From Gnetum montanum (Eukaryota > Streptophyta > Gnetopsida > Gnetales > Gnetaceae): DNA of 64,000 nt. Numbering within the stretch: the first letter of the stretch is position 1; each line of letters begins with the position of its first letter. The position numbers and the translations under genes were made by a program. The stretch covers positions 56,896-120,895 of the forward strand of contig MNCI01013709.1 in NCBI GenBank assembly GCA_015680685.1, read 5' to 3'. Below, one piece after another: positions 45,328 to 55,640 of the stretch. The notes under the pieces were generated by a model, which saw only the letters and a list, made by a program, of their open reading frames with translations, was not told where the DNA came from and made no database searches.

Positions 45328-46186
45328 TGATGGGACGTGATATCACATGGTCTGCGATATCGCATTTTCCACGATATCGCATCCCCCGTGATATCGCGTA
45401 TGCGATATCGCATCTTCCCCTATGATATCACATACGCAATATCGCGGTCCGTCGCAAAATCTATAAATAAGAGGTGGATCTCCCTTGTTTTTCATCCTAG
45501 GCTTAGACCATAGCGAAACTCTAGCAATTTGATCCCTCCAGAGATAGAATATTTTCCATGTACCCACAGTAGGAGCTACAAAGTGAATGGATCTTTATTC
45601 AAGCAAATATTGTACCTGAACACAAGTTTGTGTACGACAATAAAGACGAACTTCTTGGATAAACCTTGTTGTGCATGGAATAGGCTAAATAGGATTTTAT
45701 TTATTTTTATTTACTCTTTATCATTTAATCACTTTATTAGTTATTAAATCTCTCTCAACCCTTCTCTCCTAGTTAAGTGCCTCAGTACGACTACTTCGAG
45801 CATGTGCGTTACGCTTGGTGATCCTAGCAACGATTAGCATTTGGTAACCAAGGTTGCATTGGTTCATGGTGTGAACGGTAAGTGGGAACGGATGCTAACG
45901 CTAAGTTAGTTTAGACTTAGTTAGTTAGTTAAAGTTAGTAATTAGTATCTTCACCCCTCACCTTATCAGCATAGGAGATAAACCGAAAAGACATAAAAAT
46001 CATATACCTCAGACTTACTTAACCATACAACCGTGACAACTACAAGTAAGTCTAGGAAGACAACAAATAATTAATCTTAAGTGTTCCATGAGGCATGTAG
46101 GCACTTAGTCTATGGAGTTTGACCAAATCGCACATGCTACACTCATATTCGTATGGTTGAGTGTAAGGGTACCTCGCCACTCATCA
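45328..46186 (+). repeat. Element D 5' LTR
   Basis: TGATGGG...CTCATCA, with seven GATATC-like sites (45335-45450) and a TATA box at 45462-45469. Confidence 0.9.
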
Positions 46187-46187
46187 T

Positions 46188-46205
46188 TGGCATTGTTGCC
46201 AGGGA
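46188..46205 (+). other. Primer-binding site of D (tRNA-Asp type)
   Basis: TGGCATTGTTGCCAGGGA. Differences from the tRNA-Asp complement are C-to-T or G-to-A. Confidence 0.8.
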
Positions 46206-46329
46206 CTAAGTGTTTGTGCGCTAAGTAGAACATAGGAAATCACTCACATTGTTGGGAGGTTAAATGAACCCTTAGGGTTAATTAAACAAAAAATTATATA
46301 ATGGTTCATCAGCACACACTGAATAAGAC

Positions 46330-48765
46330 ATTTCTTCTTCTTCTTCTCATAAAAGCATTACACCCCCTAGGGATCATACTAGAAACAGTCGGCAGTCTAA
46401 AACACATAACCAAAATCAGCCAGTTCTTCAACAATATAGGATGGTATATACTCATCCCGATGAGTACATACCCAATTTTACTTTTATCCTCCATCAGGAT
46501 GAACATATGCACTGGAGAGACTTGCAAGGTAACATAGTGTTACCTCCAGATCGTGCAGTCCCCAACATGCTCCTCCGTGCTTTGGCACAGATTAGCATGA
46601 CAGAATTATATGCTGAATACATTGCAACAGATTTTGACACAAGGGATTATCATCCCATAGAAGCACAATGTCTAAGGGAATCAAGGCAGGAGATCCACCA
46701 TACATTGTTGAAGAGCAAAGGGGTCCCACATGTCCTAAGCGAAATTGGAGATGGTGAACCACTTATAACAAGTTCTCTATCAAATGATGTTCCTCCTCCT
46801 AATGATAGTGAGGAGGTGGGGTATTAGAACCTATGCTCCACGATACACAACCTTGGTTCTAATCCCCATGAATGCCAACTATTCACCGAGGAAACAACAA
46901 CACATGCCAAGGACGGGCACTCAAATCGTCATCATAATCAGGGCTGAAGCCACAGAAGAGAAGGTAAGAAACATCATCATGGTGATGGTTCTTCTTCTTC
47001 TTCCCATTCTTTACATCATTCACCCTCTCCTTCCACATCCTAACGTAGTCATAAAGAGCATAACGGTGAGGATAGAGGTAGAAAAAATGAGAGACCTCGA
47101 CGAGAGAGTCGAGAGAGAGGACAAGGGCATGAACGAAGGGAAAGGAGGGAACAATGTAGACATCATAGAAGTCATGAAAGAGATAATCATGATGAACCCC
47201 TACTTACAACCCAAAGCATGCTAGACATAACAGAGGCAATGAGAATTCTAACAAGGCATCAAAAAGATAGCTAGATCAAGCGCTTAGACATGAATAACAT
47301 CCCACGATTCGAAGGGGGATACAACGTAGATCTACAAAATCATTTACAAGCATTCCACGATGCCTGCACCTTGTAGAACATAGAGAATGAGTAGTAGAAA
47401 CTAAAGTTGTTTCCTAGGACACTCATAAAGGAAGCAAAGAGTTGGTACCGGTCCTTAGAACCGGAAACCATTAGAAGATGGAGTACGATGTTAGAACTCT
47501 TTAACGATAAATATCAAACGTACTCCAAAGTGTCTAACTTGTGTAAGCAGATCCAAGGATGGAAGCAAAGTACTCATGAACCCTTGGATGCTACCATGGG
47601 CCATTATTACACATTGTTACATCATTGCCCGAGCCATGGTTACGCACAGCGGGATCAACTTTGCCATCTCGTAGATGGGCTAAGGTATGAAACTAGGAGA
47701 ACCCTTGGGACTTATGCCCAAGGGAGACTATTAGAACTTAGATCCCATGAAATTCATCGATTATTGGAATAAGTAGCCAAAGAAGAAGGGGAGATACAAA
47801 AAAGGGAAAGTGTGGAAGAATATAACCGTGATCCCTCCCTTCGAAAGAAGGGAGTGAGATTCTACGATGAAGAGGATGAGTCACCACTCGAAGAGTTGGT
47901 GAATAGAAAAACCTTGCCACTTCAGAAACTAACAACGGAAGTGGCATCTAAGGTAGATCAGATATAGGAATCCTTGGATAGTAGACTTGAACTTATCCTG
48001 AAAATCGTAGAGGAGTCTAAGGAGGAACAAAGTAGTGACAATGGTAAGAAAAAGCAAAGAGATTTAGGCCTTGCACATGACAAGGGTAAGGGAAAAATAA
48101 CTATCTCCGATCAGGTTGTGGATTTAGACATAGACAATGATGGTGGATGTGAGATCTGCTAATATGGCCATCCTAAGGGACATTGTCCAATCATCTCACA
48201 TCTACAAGAGTCTGGGGTGTATGCACTCAACCCAAGACTTAACCAACGGTAGACACCCTGAAGGTTACCTTATCCCCAAGGTAACCCAAGGCAGTTCCAC
48301 CAACCATTGATGTTCTATCCAAGTGGAACTCTACCACAACCCATCGGGCAACATTAGCAGTGGCAATACCCACAGTCATGGGGGATGCCACCACCTAAAC
48401 ATCAATACCCTTACCAGCAACCCGATCCTTATGGCTACTACGTGCAACAGTCGATTTCTCTAAGTGACTCCATGGGTCACACAACTCCCCAACATCACTA
48501 CCAAGTTCAAGAGTACTTTAGAAGGACTCCTTCTCCTCTAGGAGATGCTCCACATCCATACCATCCTCCTAATCCATCTACCTCTCTTTCGCTGATGGTT
48601 CCCATACCATCCACTCCAACAATGCAAGGGGAACTCCCCACTCAACCGCAGCAACGTAATGCTATGAGAGCTGTAACCATTCAACCTGCTGCTAGTTCTG
48701 ACAACTGCAAAAAGAGAAGACCTTTCTTCAGAACCAAAAGCCTAGACAAGCTCTCACAACCATAA
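46330..48765 (+). pseudogene. gag: Gag of element D
   Basis: The start codon has changed to ATT (46330-46332), judged by alignment with A. The same frame continues with no visible frameshift through Gag and protease to 49488, interrupted only by stops (for instance 46825, about 47041, 47770, 48160, 48763). Order as in A: VPNMLLRALAQISMTELYAE block, Ser/His and Arg/Glu-rich stretch (46960-47160), Gag domain (AKSWYRSLEPETIRRWSTML, about 47290-47780), zinc knuckle (48148-48186; Cys, Cys, His, Cys kept but with an internal stop), Pro/Gln/Tyr-rich tail. It would encode a particle-forming RNA-binding protein. Confidence 0.88.
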
Positions 48766-49488
48766 GTGGTTGAGTCTAGGTACGCTTCTCTAACACATAA
48801 AGCTTTGGAGCACCCTTCAGTCGAACAACAGAGCTTAATGCATACAGTTATGTTAACACATACCATAAACAATTGGATCAAGGTAGGCCACCTTCCTAGG
48901 AAACTATCTGACTCTGGAAGTCCCTTAATCTACCTCCAAGGCACTAGGAATGAACCACATAAGGCTCTTCTTGACTTAGGTTCCGGAGTCAACTTAATAT
49001 CACGAGAGATCTATCAAGCCTGGAACCTGCCCCAACTTAAGAAGAGAAATATTCAACTAGAGCTGGCAGACCAGTCCATCACCATTCCCTTGGGATTGGT
49101 GGAGAACATTGTTACCACTATGTGTGGTTTGTCATACCCAGTAGATTTCCTAGTGATAGAAGTTAACAGCAATGAAGGGGACTTCCCAATCATAATGGGA
49201 AGGGCATGGCTAAGTACAATAGATCCATGCCTAGGGATTTGCGATCTTTCCTTGGAGATATCTAAGGTAAATATTTATGGAAAGATTAAGAAGAAGAAAG
49301 TTCCATGCATCACGTACAATGACTCAGAGGGTGATGACATAGAGGAATGCTCAACATCCCTTCCATGCAACTGGTGTGCCCAAGAAACACAGATACAAAG
49401 GTGCCTGTATGTAGCAACCACACAAGTAGTGGACACCCCGTGGTTGACAGCTACTAGAAAGAGCAATCAATCAACATGCATGGAATGA
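48766..49488 (+). pseudogene. Retropepsin-like protease of D
   Basis: A 240-residue open frame. The active-site block ALLDLGSGVNLISREIYQAW has its Asp codon at 48972-48974 and D-L-G in place of D-S-G. D-L-G also occurs in Athila-type proteases, so it may not be a loss. Then ADQSITIPLGLVENIVTTMC, the FPIIMGRAWLST block, and the C-terminal extension (CLYVATTQVVDTPWLTAT). It is in frame with Gag, so a Gag-Pro fusion is likely. A TGA stop (49486-49488) cuts the extension, but the same frame continues past it (DTLEYERRQLPPLN). Confidence 0.85.
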
Positions 49489-49604
49489 ACTGGGCAAACA
49501 ACCCACACTTGTAACGACGGCATAGACACATTGGAATATGAGCGTCGCCAACTTCCACCCCTTAATCTAAGAACATCAATTGCAAGAAGTTGGACACTCA
49601 GTTC

Positions 49605-49760
49605 TTTTAATTTGTGTTTTACACATTTTTGTTTTACACGTTTTTGTTTTACAAGTTTTTTTTTTACACATTTTTGTTTTACACGTTTTTTTCTTACACA
49701 TTTTTGTTTTACAAATTTCTTTAACTTTTCTTGTTTTTGTTTTACAACATCGTTATACTT
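49605..49760 (+). repeat. U-rich periodic tract of D
   Basis: Seven or more units of the TTTTTGTTTTACACA type with a period near 15-16, directly behind the Gag-Pro frame. Confidence 0.8.
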
Positions 49761-51524
49761 TTTCATTTTGTGTGTGTGTGTGTATGTATGTGTGTTATCC
49801 ACCTTGTATGTTTGTCACCCAAAAAGTGTTCTTCATGATGGTATGAACTGTTTTCCTATTAATTGCTAATGTTTGGTTTTTACCTTTAAGATTATGATAT
49901 TGATACTAAGGTATGGTTCTTTTGATATGACAGGCAATGAGTCACTTCATCCATACATCCACAAGTCTCTATTGTATCTCTTGGCTTGGAAATGTATAGT
50001 CCCTATCAAAATAAGAACTATAACGAATTGGTGACTGGGTATTTCTCAAGCTAAGGAAGGACTCAAGGATTGAAAAGGGTGTGACTTCAAGGGAACTTGA
50101 TGCATTTGTGTTGGCCGTTCTCTTGGGTGCTTGGATGTTTTCTTCTTAAGTTTTCTTACTGTTTCGACGTTACTCAATTATTGGGAAACGGAGCAAATAA
50201 AAATAACAAAGTCTTTGCATGTTGTGGTTCTCACTCATAAACACATAAAGTAAAAAAAAATAGTGAGAGTTTAAAGCACACCCCTTAGATGAAATAATCA
50301 TTTGGGCTACAAGCGCTAGTTATAGAACTAACAATAAAAATGTTCCCTCTAACTAAGGCCCTTCTCACTTCCCATTCTCTCCTCCTTGTTTCGTCGGAAT
50401 TGTGGTGGCTCTTGGGTGAAGGCATTCTTATTACTTCAAGTGGATGGTTTAGCCAAATGCATTAATGCGAAGTCACTGGATGTGGTTTGTTTGAGGCCGA
50501 ACTTGGAATGGGATCTACTAAGTCACAGTAATCATGAACTAAACAAGGGGCTGTACACCACCTTGTTCTTGGGATTCCATTCCATTCTCTTCTCTCCATC
50601 CTTCTCTCCATTGTTCACCTCATTTCCGGTTGTATCATTAGTGTATATTTTGGTTGATGCATTGTTTACTTTTTGGTAACTTCTTACGGTTAAGACTTTA
50701 ACCCTTGTTCCAAATGACATTCTCAGAGCCTACGGACTCTTTGAATGTGGGTTTTTCAGGGCATTAAGGGCATGAGCCTTCTTTGGGGAGGACCCACTGA
50801 CATTCCTCTTTAGTGCACTAGTTAAATTCTTTTCCTTAACATTTTTGCAATCAACTTTATTTTGTTTATTTCCATCTTGACATCCATTTCATCGATGTTA
50901 CAGTTGTCTCTTTTTCTCCTTCTTGTTCTTTATCCTTTTTCCATTCTATTGCTACCGGAGGTTTGCGATTAGTCATGGGGGTATGTGGCCCAATTTTTTT
51001 GATTTTCTCCTAACCCCTACAGCTTTGGTAATCATCATTATTATATCTCCAGATCCGCATCAACCATACCACAACCTAGCCAACGGACCTTTCACCGGAG
51101 CAAGGTATCAATTGCATTATGATTCATTTATCCTTGCTAATATAAAAACTGTGTTGTGTGTGCAGATGGCAATCATACAATAATGGATTGGATCTGGAGG
51201 GAACACTTGGAATGGAGCAGTGTTGAAAGCAGCTATGTAAGGAGTAAGATTGATGGCACACTCATGGATGGACAACAAATAACGCAATCTTGGCGTTGGC
51301 AGCAGCAAAACTTCTCTCTCTCTCTTTCTCAGCTGCCAAATAAGGCCTGATGTCAATGTAATAAAGTGTTCACTCTTGTTGTCGTGAACACTAGTTTTGT
51401 CTTGTCTTGTAATGATGATCCGCTCACATGTCATCCCATTAGTTCCATTTGAGTCAATAATCCCATACCATCCCAATATTTTGTAAGGAACTTGAGGATG
51501 AGTTTTTATTCAGTCATGGGGGTA
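49761..51524 (+). other. Noncoding 3' region of element D
   Basis: A GT microsatellite (49770-49795), the 12-mer island (50781-50792), a PPT copy (50971-50983), an acceptor-like TGTGTGTGCAG with ATG at 51166, a 64-residue open frame (51156-51350) parallel to one in A, and the polypurine tract (51512-51524). Confidence 0.65.
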
Positions 51525-52352
51525 TGATGGGACACGATATTGCATGGGCTGCAATATCGCGTACACGATATTGCGTCCACTGCGATATTGCGTCTTCCCC
51601 TGCGATATCGCAGTCTGACGCCAAATCTATAAATAAGAAGCAGCTCTCCCTTGTTTCTAATCCTAGGCTTAGACTGTAGCAAAAATTTGGTAGTTTGATC
51701 CCTCCAGAGATAGAATATTTTCCATGTGCCCACAGTAGGAGCTCCAAAGTGAGCGAATCTTTATTCGAGCAAATATTGTACCTGAACACAAGTTTGTGTA
51801 CGGCAATAAAGATGAACTTCTTGGATAAACCTTGCAGTGCATGGAATAGGCTAAATAGGATATTATTTATTGTTATTTACTGTTTATCATTTAATCACTT
51901 TATTAGTTATTAAATCTCTCTCAACCCTTCTCTCCTAGTTAAGTGCCTCAGTATGACAGCTTCAAGCACGTGCATTACGCTTGGTGATCCCAACAACGAT
52001 TAGCGTTTGGTAACCAAGGTTGCATTGGTTCAGGGTGTGAATGGTAAGTGGGAATGGATGCTGCTGATGCTAGGTTAGTTCAGACTTAGTTAGTTAGTTA
52101 AAGTTAGTAATTAGTCTCTTCACCCTTCACCTTATCAACATAGGAGATAAAACCGAAAAAACATAAAAATCATATACCTCAAACTTACTTAACCATACAA
52201 CGGTGACAACTACAAGTCTAGGAAGACAATGAATAATTAACCTTAAGTGTTCCATGAGGCATGTAGGCACTTAGTCTGCGGAGTTCAACCGAATCGCGCT
52301 TGCTACGCTCGTATTTGTATGGTTGAGTGTAGGGGTACCTCGCCACTCATCA
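51525..52352 (+). repeat. Element D 3' LTR
   Basis: TGATGGG...CTCATCA, with five GATATC-like sites (51535-51611) and a TATA box at 51628-51635. Confidence 0.9.
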
Positions 52353-52356
52353 CCAC

Positions 52357-52686
52357 TGATAAGAATTAACATGGAACAAAATAACAGGTGCTAGAACAAA
52401 GTAGATATAAGGAGAAACAGAAATATTTTATTCCACTATGGTACATCAAAGCTACTATCAAATGGCCTATTTATAATAGGCTAAGTTCAAACTTCCATTC
52501 TTTTTCTAACTGATCTTGGAGGTTAGAATTACATCATGATAACCCATTAAACTTAAATTGATTCTTGTAACAGAAATAGGATTAACTTCCATTCTTTTCT
52601 AACTGAGCCAAGAGGTTAGAATTACTAACAGACTCGACCATAACTGAAACTGATTCTTGTAATTGAAGCAAGATTAATAACTAACA
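52357..52686 (-). repeat. Copia Z 5' LTR
   Basis: 330 bp, matching 33757-34089 (same TATAAATAGGCC on the minus strand and the same ends). Its inner end is the insertion site of D. Confidence 0.85.
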
Positions 52687-52792
52687 CAAATGGCACAAAC
52701 ACACCCAACTAGTGCAAACATGCGCAATCGGCATAGCAACGACACGAACGCACAGACAATGCAAACAAAAGTAGCAAATATAAGCAATAGCT
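52687..52792 (-). other. LINE 5' terminal piece
   Basis: About 106 bases between copia Z and the right LINE target duplication, rich in GCAAAC and ACACAAAC phrases like 33640-33756. This is the extreme 5' end of the LINE. Confidence 0.6.
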
Positions 52793-52793
52793 C

Positions 52794-52810
52794 AAGATGG
52801 GCATCGAGGT
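52794..52810. repeat. LINE target site duplication (right copy)
   Basis: AAGATGGGCATCGAGGT, one difference from 14347-14363. Confidence 0.8.
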
Positions 52811-53370
52811 CATCTCTTGTATCCTTCAAGCATAATTGCTAGTTTCTACAAAAAAAACATGAGTGACAGCTAGAGTATACTTAAATTCCATCAAATGGTG
52901 CCCTATATTCAAAAGCCACCAAGACTAAAAAAGAAAAATCAAGTTTCTTTTTACAACCATTAAAATTGCATTCTCATAGGCATCAAAAGTTTAGTAATAA
53001 TACAACTCACTAAATTTAGTTGTTATATGTAATAGGTAGTTATGCACCTTAACATCACATTTTTTTGTTATTTATTCATTATATAATTTTTAAATAACAT
53101 AAATTAAGTAAATTTTAAAATGAAAACTTGCAAAGAAACACTTGCAGCACACTACCAAAAACTTTAATAAGAAGTATAAATGGTAGCACAATTTACAAAG
53201 AAGATTACTTAGATATTGTCAGTAGTTACCTCTCCAAAATACATTGCAACTTGCAACATAAAATTTTACGGACTTCTTACTAATGAATATATTTTAGTCA
53301 CATGCCTTCCTCATCTAAAGTATCATGCAGCAAAATATGGAAACTCAACCTGTGTACGGTATCTTAATTA

Positions 53371-53378
53371 CAGGGTAT
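53371..53378. repeat. 8-bp target duplication (left)
   Basis: CAGGGTAT, against CAAGGTAT at 54727-54734. The paralogous uninterrupted site is CTGGGTAT at 14018-14025. Confidence 0.7.
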
Positions 53379-53572
53379 CTATGGGCTATTTTGACCAACT
53401 GTTCAAAGCATTAAATCCACAATGGGTACATATTTCATAATTTTCAATGAAATTTTGTTGAATCAATATGTGTACATTGAAATGTTTGCCTTGCCTTGCC
53501 TTGTTTCTTGCCTTTGTCCCTATGTCTGCACTGTGCATTAAAATCTTACCTATCTTTTCCTCTTACCTGTCT

Positions 53573-53668
53573 TTTCCTGTTCTGAATCTTACCATAAACT
53601 TCATTTTATTCTAACGTGGCTTTCCTGTTCTGAATCTTACCAGAAACTTCATTTTATTCTTAGGTGGC
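53573..53668. repeat. 48-bp tandem duplication
   Basis: Two units starting TTTCCTGTTCTGAATCTTAC at 53573 and 53621. Confidence 0.8.
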
Positions 53669-53698
53669 CAGCAGGCAATCAAGATTCATAGCATTGGC

Positions 53699-54022
53699 AT
53701 GGCACAGATCGCAGAAAATAAGGGAGTACGAATGAAAAAACAAACACACGGAAATCACGAAAGGGCTACTTTGGTAACCGAAGGCCGAAGGGCCAAGTTT
53801 GGGTTATACGGAAATCAAGTTCATATGCATGGATTGGCCTTTGGGAGCGTCAAAGATTCCGCCGTGACTAACACATTCACGCGTGTTTATCGGTCATTGC
53901 TGGTTTTTGCTCTTTTACTCATCATATCTCTGCTGAAAAAAGAAAAAGCAAAACAGGGTCATCGTCATGGGTCATGCGCCATCAACATGATGATGGATGG
54001 ATGCTTGTTCAACTTTTTTTAA
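53699..54022 (+). CDS. Hypothetical 107-residue ORF inside the insertion
   Basis: Open from ATG 53699. Not recognised. A basic N-terminal half (repeated Arg/Lys/His) is followed by a hydrophobic stretch (YRSLLVFALLLIISLL) at about residues 68-83, then a Lys/His-rich tail. Base composition is richer in GC than the flanks, which could mean a captured gene fragment or simply chance. No start context or homologue supports expression. Confidence 0.2.
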   Translation: MAQIAENKGVRMKKQTHGNHERATLVTEGRRAKFGLYGNQVHMHGLAFGSVKDSAVTNTFTRVYRSLLVFALLLIISLLKKEKAKQGHRHGSCAINMMMDGCLFNFF

Positions 54023-54059
54023 AATCTGTTTGCTTGTGAGGCAACGAAGCCCACCAGCA

Positions 54060-54107
54060 ATGGCCATATGCAAGCTCATGGGGATGGCCATATGCAACCT
54101 CATGGGG
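54060..54107. repeat. 24-bp tandem duplication
   Basis: ATGGCCATATGCAAGCTCAT plus GGGG twice in a row, with one difference (AAGCTC/AACCTC). Confidence 0.85.
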
Positions 54108-55020
54108 CTGTGTTTTTACTTTCCCCTTCATCATGACTAGTGCCGATTCCCCAGCATCCCAAAGGTTTTCGATCACAGGTGAGGTGAGTTACTCACCTGT
54201 TGTGTTTTCTTATAATGTGGTTATCTCCAACATGGCCCTATGGCCCTACTCACAGGTTGTTGAACAAAAATATTAGCAGATGTGATTTGTTGCTTGAGGT
54301 GTAATTTCATTTTTGCCAAGATTGGACTGAGTAACAAAAGGGTTTCATTTTATTGTTGTCATTTTGATTGTTGCAGAAATTATATGTTTGGCTGGATTAT
54401 AACTCTAAGGAAATGGATTGGATGCCCTCTATACCTTTGCAAATTTTCTTGCTTCAAGTTTAATAGTGATATTTCAATCTTCTGTGTAATTTTTAAGGAT
54501 TAACAATATTTTGGATTTACATTGTACTTGTTCTATATTCTACAATGTTTTTTTATGATATATGAGATTTAATTTTTTAGAAAAACTAATAGATTTAAAT
54601 TTTCTCTATTACATCACTGGCTCCCAACCCATCCCACTTTTTCTTGAGGCACATGTACCCAAACATGTTCAGAATCACAAATCCTGGATTCCTGGCTTCC
54701 ACAAATTGTATTCTTTTGATGCATAGCAAGGTATTAACCAACAAGTTACACCAAAAGATAAAGTCGGGGCATAGTCTAATACTGAACATTTAAGCAAGTC
54801 CAACATGCAGGATCTATCGTGAACGTTTATGCAAGTCCAACATGCAAGTCCAACACGCATAACATAACATATGTGGTGCACATTAACCAACAAGTCACAT
54901 TAAAGATAAAAGATTGTGAGCAAAATACCGACGTGAGTTTATGTTACAAGCTTCATTATTTCATGTTTTACTAGGAAATATCTTTAAAAAAAAAGAGTTA
55001 ATGGTTAACACAAGTCCAAA

Positions 55021-55104
55021 GCTAATGCCGTCTTAAATCTTGACCGAAGCTAATGCCGTCTTAAATCTTGACCGAAGCTAATGCCATCTTAAATCTTGAC
55101 CGAA
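55021..55104 (+). repeat. 28-bp unit repeated three times
   Basis: GCTAATGCCGTCTTAAATCT plus TGACCGAA three times, with one base change in the last unit. The paralogue at about 14298-14325 has one unit. Confidence 0.9.
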
Positions 55105-55640
55105 GAATTCGATGCATGTACGAGATGGGAATCGACGTTGTCTCTGTCGTCCTTAAAGCACATTTGCTGGTTTCCGTAAGAAAACAAGAGTGACAGTCAT
55201 AGTATACTTAAATTCCATCAAATGGTGCCCCATATTCAAAAGCCACGAAGACTTCACCTTGCAAAAGCAGAAACATCAAGTCTCTGTTTATGACCATTAA
55301 AATTGCATTCTCACAGGCATTGAAGCCAAGTTTTAAAATCAAACATGGTTATAATATAATTCACGAAATTTAGTAGGTAATTATGTACCTTAATGTCGTA
55401 TTTTTTGTTATTTAATCATTATATAATTTTAAAAAAACATAAATTAAGTAAATATAAAAATGAAAACTTGAAAAGAGAAATTTGCACCACACTACAAAAA
55501 ACTTTTATGAGAATTATACATGGTAATAGCACAATTCACAAAGAAGATTACTTAAATATTGTCAATAGTTACCTCTCCAAAATTTTACATTACAACTTGC
55601 AACATCAAAGTTTACAACTAAATATAATCACATCTTCCTT

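Larger units (their letters stand above)
45328..52352 (+). mobile_element. Gypsy element D: Gag-Pro element in one frame
   Basis: 7025 bp, A-type. LTRs 45328-46186 and 51525-52352, PBS 46188-46205, Gag-Pro 46330-49600, U-rich tract 49605-49760, noncoding 3' region with conserved island (50781-50792) and PPT copies, polypurine tract 51512-51524. Exact CCACT duplication. Inserted at the boundary between the 5' LTR and PBS of copia Z. No RT or integrase. Confidence 0.92.
33757..52686 (-). mobile_element. Copia element Z, containing gypsy C and gypsy D
   Basis: Without its inserts this is a 3.1-kb internally deleted Ty1/copia element. 3' LTR 33757-34089, polypurine tract in antisense (34090-34097), end of pol to 34160; then C (34161-42960); RNase H, RT, integrase tail and gag (42961-45322); then D (45328-52352); 5' LTR 52357-52686. 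D inserted exactly at the LTR/PBS junction. Outer flanks TAGAC and CAAAT do not match, so the target duplication has decayed or the edge is slightly off. Confidence 0.8.
14364..52792 (-). mobile_element. LINE (L1-type), split by gypsy X and copia Z
   Basis: LINE sequence survives in three pieces: 14364-18931, 32893-33756 and about 52687-52792, together near 5.5 kb, a normal full length. On the minus strand the order is 5' region, ORF1 (Gag-like, with zinc knuckle), endonuclease, reverse transcriptase, zinc-binding domain, 3' region. Removing gypsy X and one target copy restores ORF1 reading (V-E-L-P-N-L) across the junction. The element is flanked by AAGATGGGCATSGAGGT. Many stops and frameshifts make it inactive. 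Confidence 0.85.
53379..54726. mobile_element. 1.35-kb insertion with 8-bp duplication (hAT-like, non-autonomous)
   Basis: Starts CTATG and ends CATAG, a 5-bp terminal inverted repeat flanked by an 8-bp duplication, as for hAT transposons. The paralogous segment at 13931-14346 lacks it, which proves an insertion. No transposase was recognised. It contains two 48-bp tandem units (53573-53668), a 24-bp duplication (54060-54107) and a 107-codon open frame (53699-54022). Terminal inverted repeats are too short to assign the superfamily firmly. Confidence 0.55.
52811..55640 (+). repeat. Host segment in tandem copies, second copy split
   Basis: 52811-53280 matches 55136-55600 (for example the phrase ATTCCATCAAATGGTGCC in both). 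53295-53378 plus 54727-55125 matches 13931-14346. Without the LINE and the 53379-54726 insertion this reads as two tandem units of roughly 1 kb. No gene in it. Confidence 0.7.
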
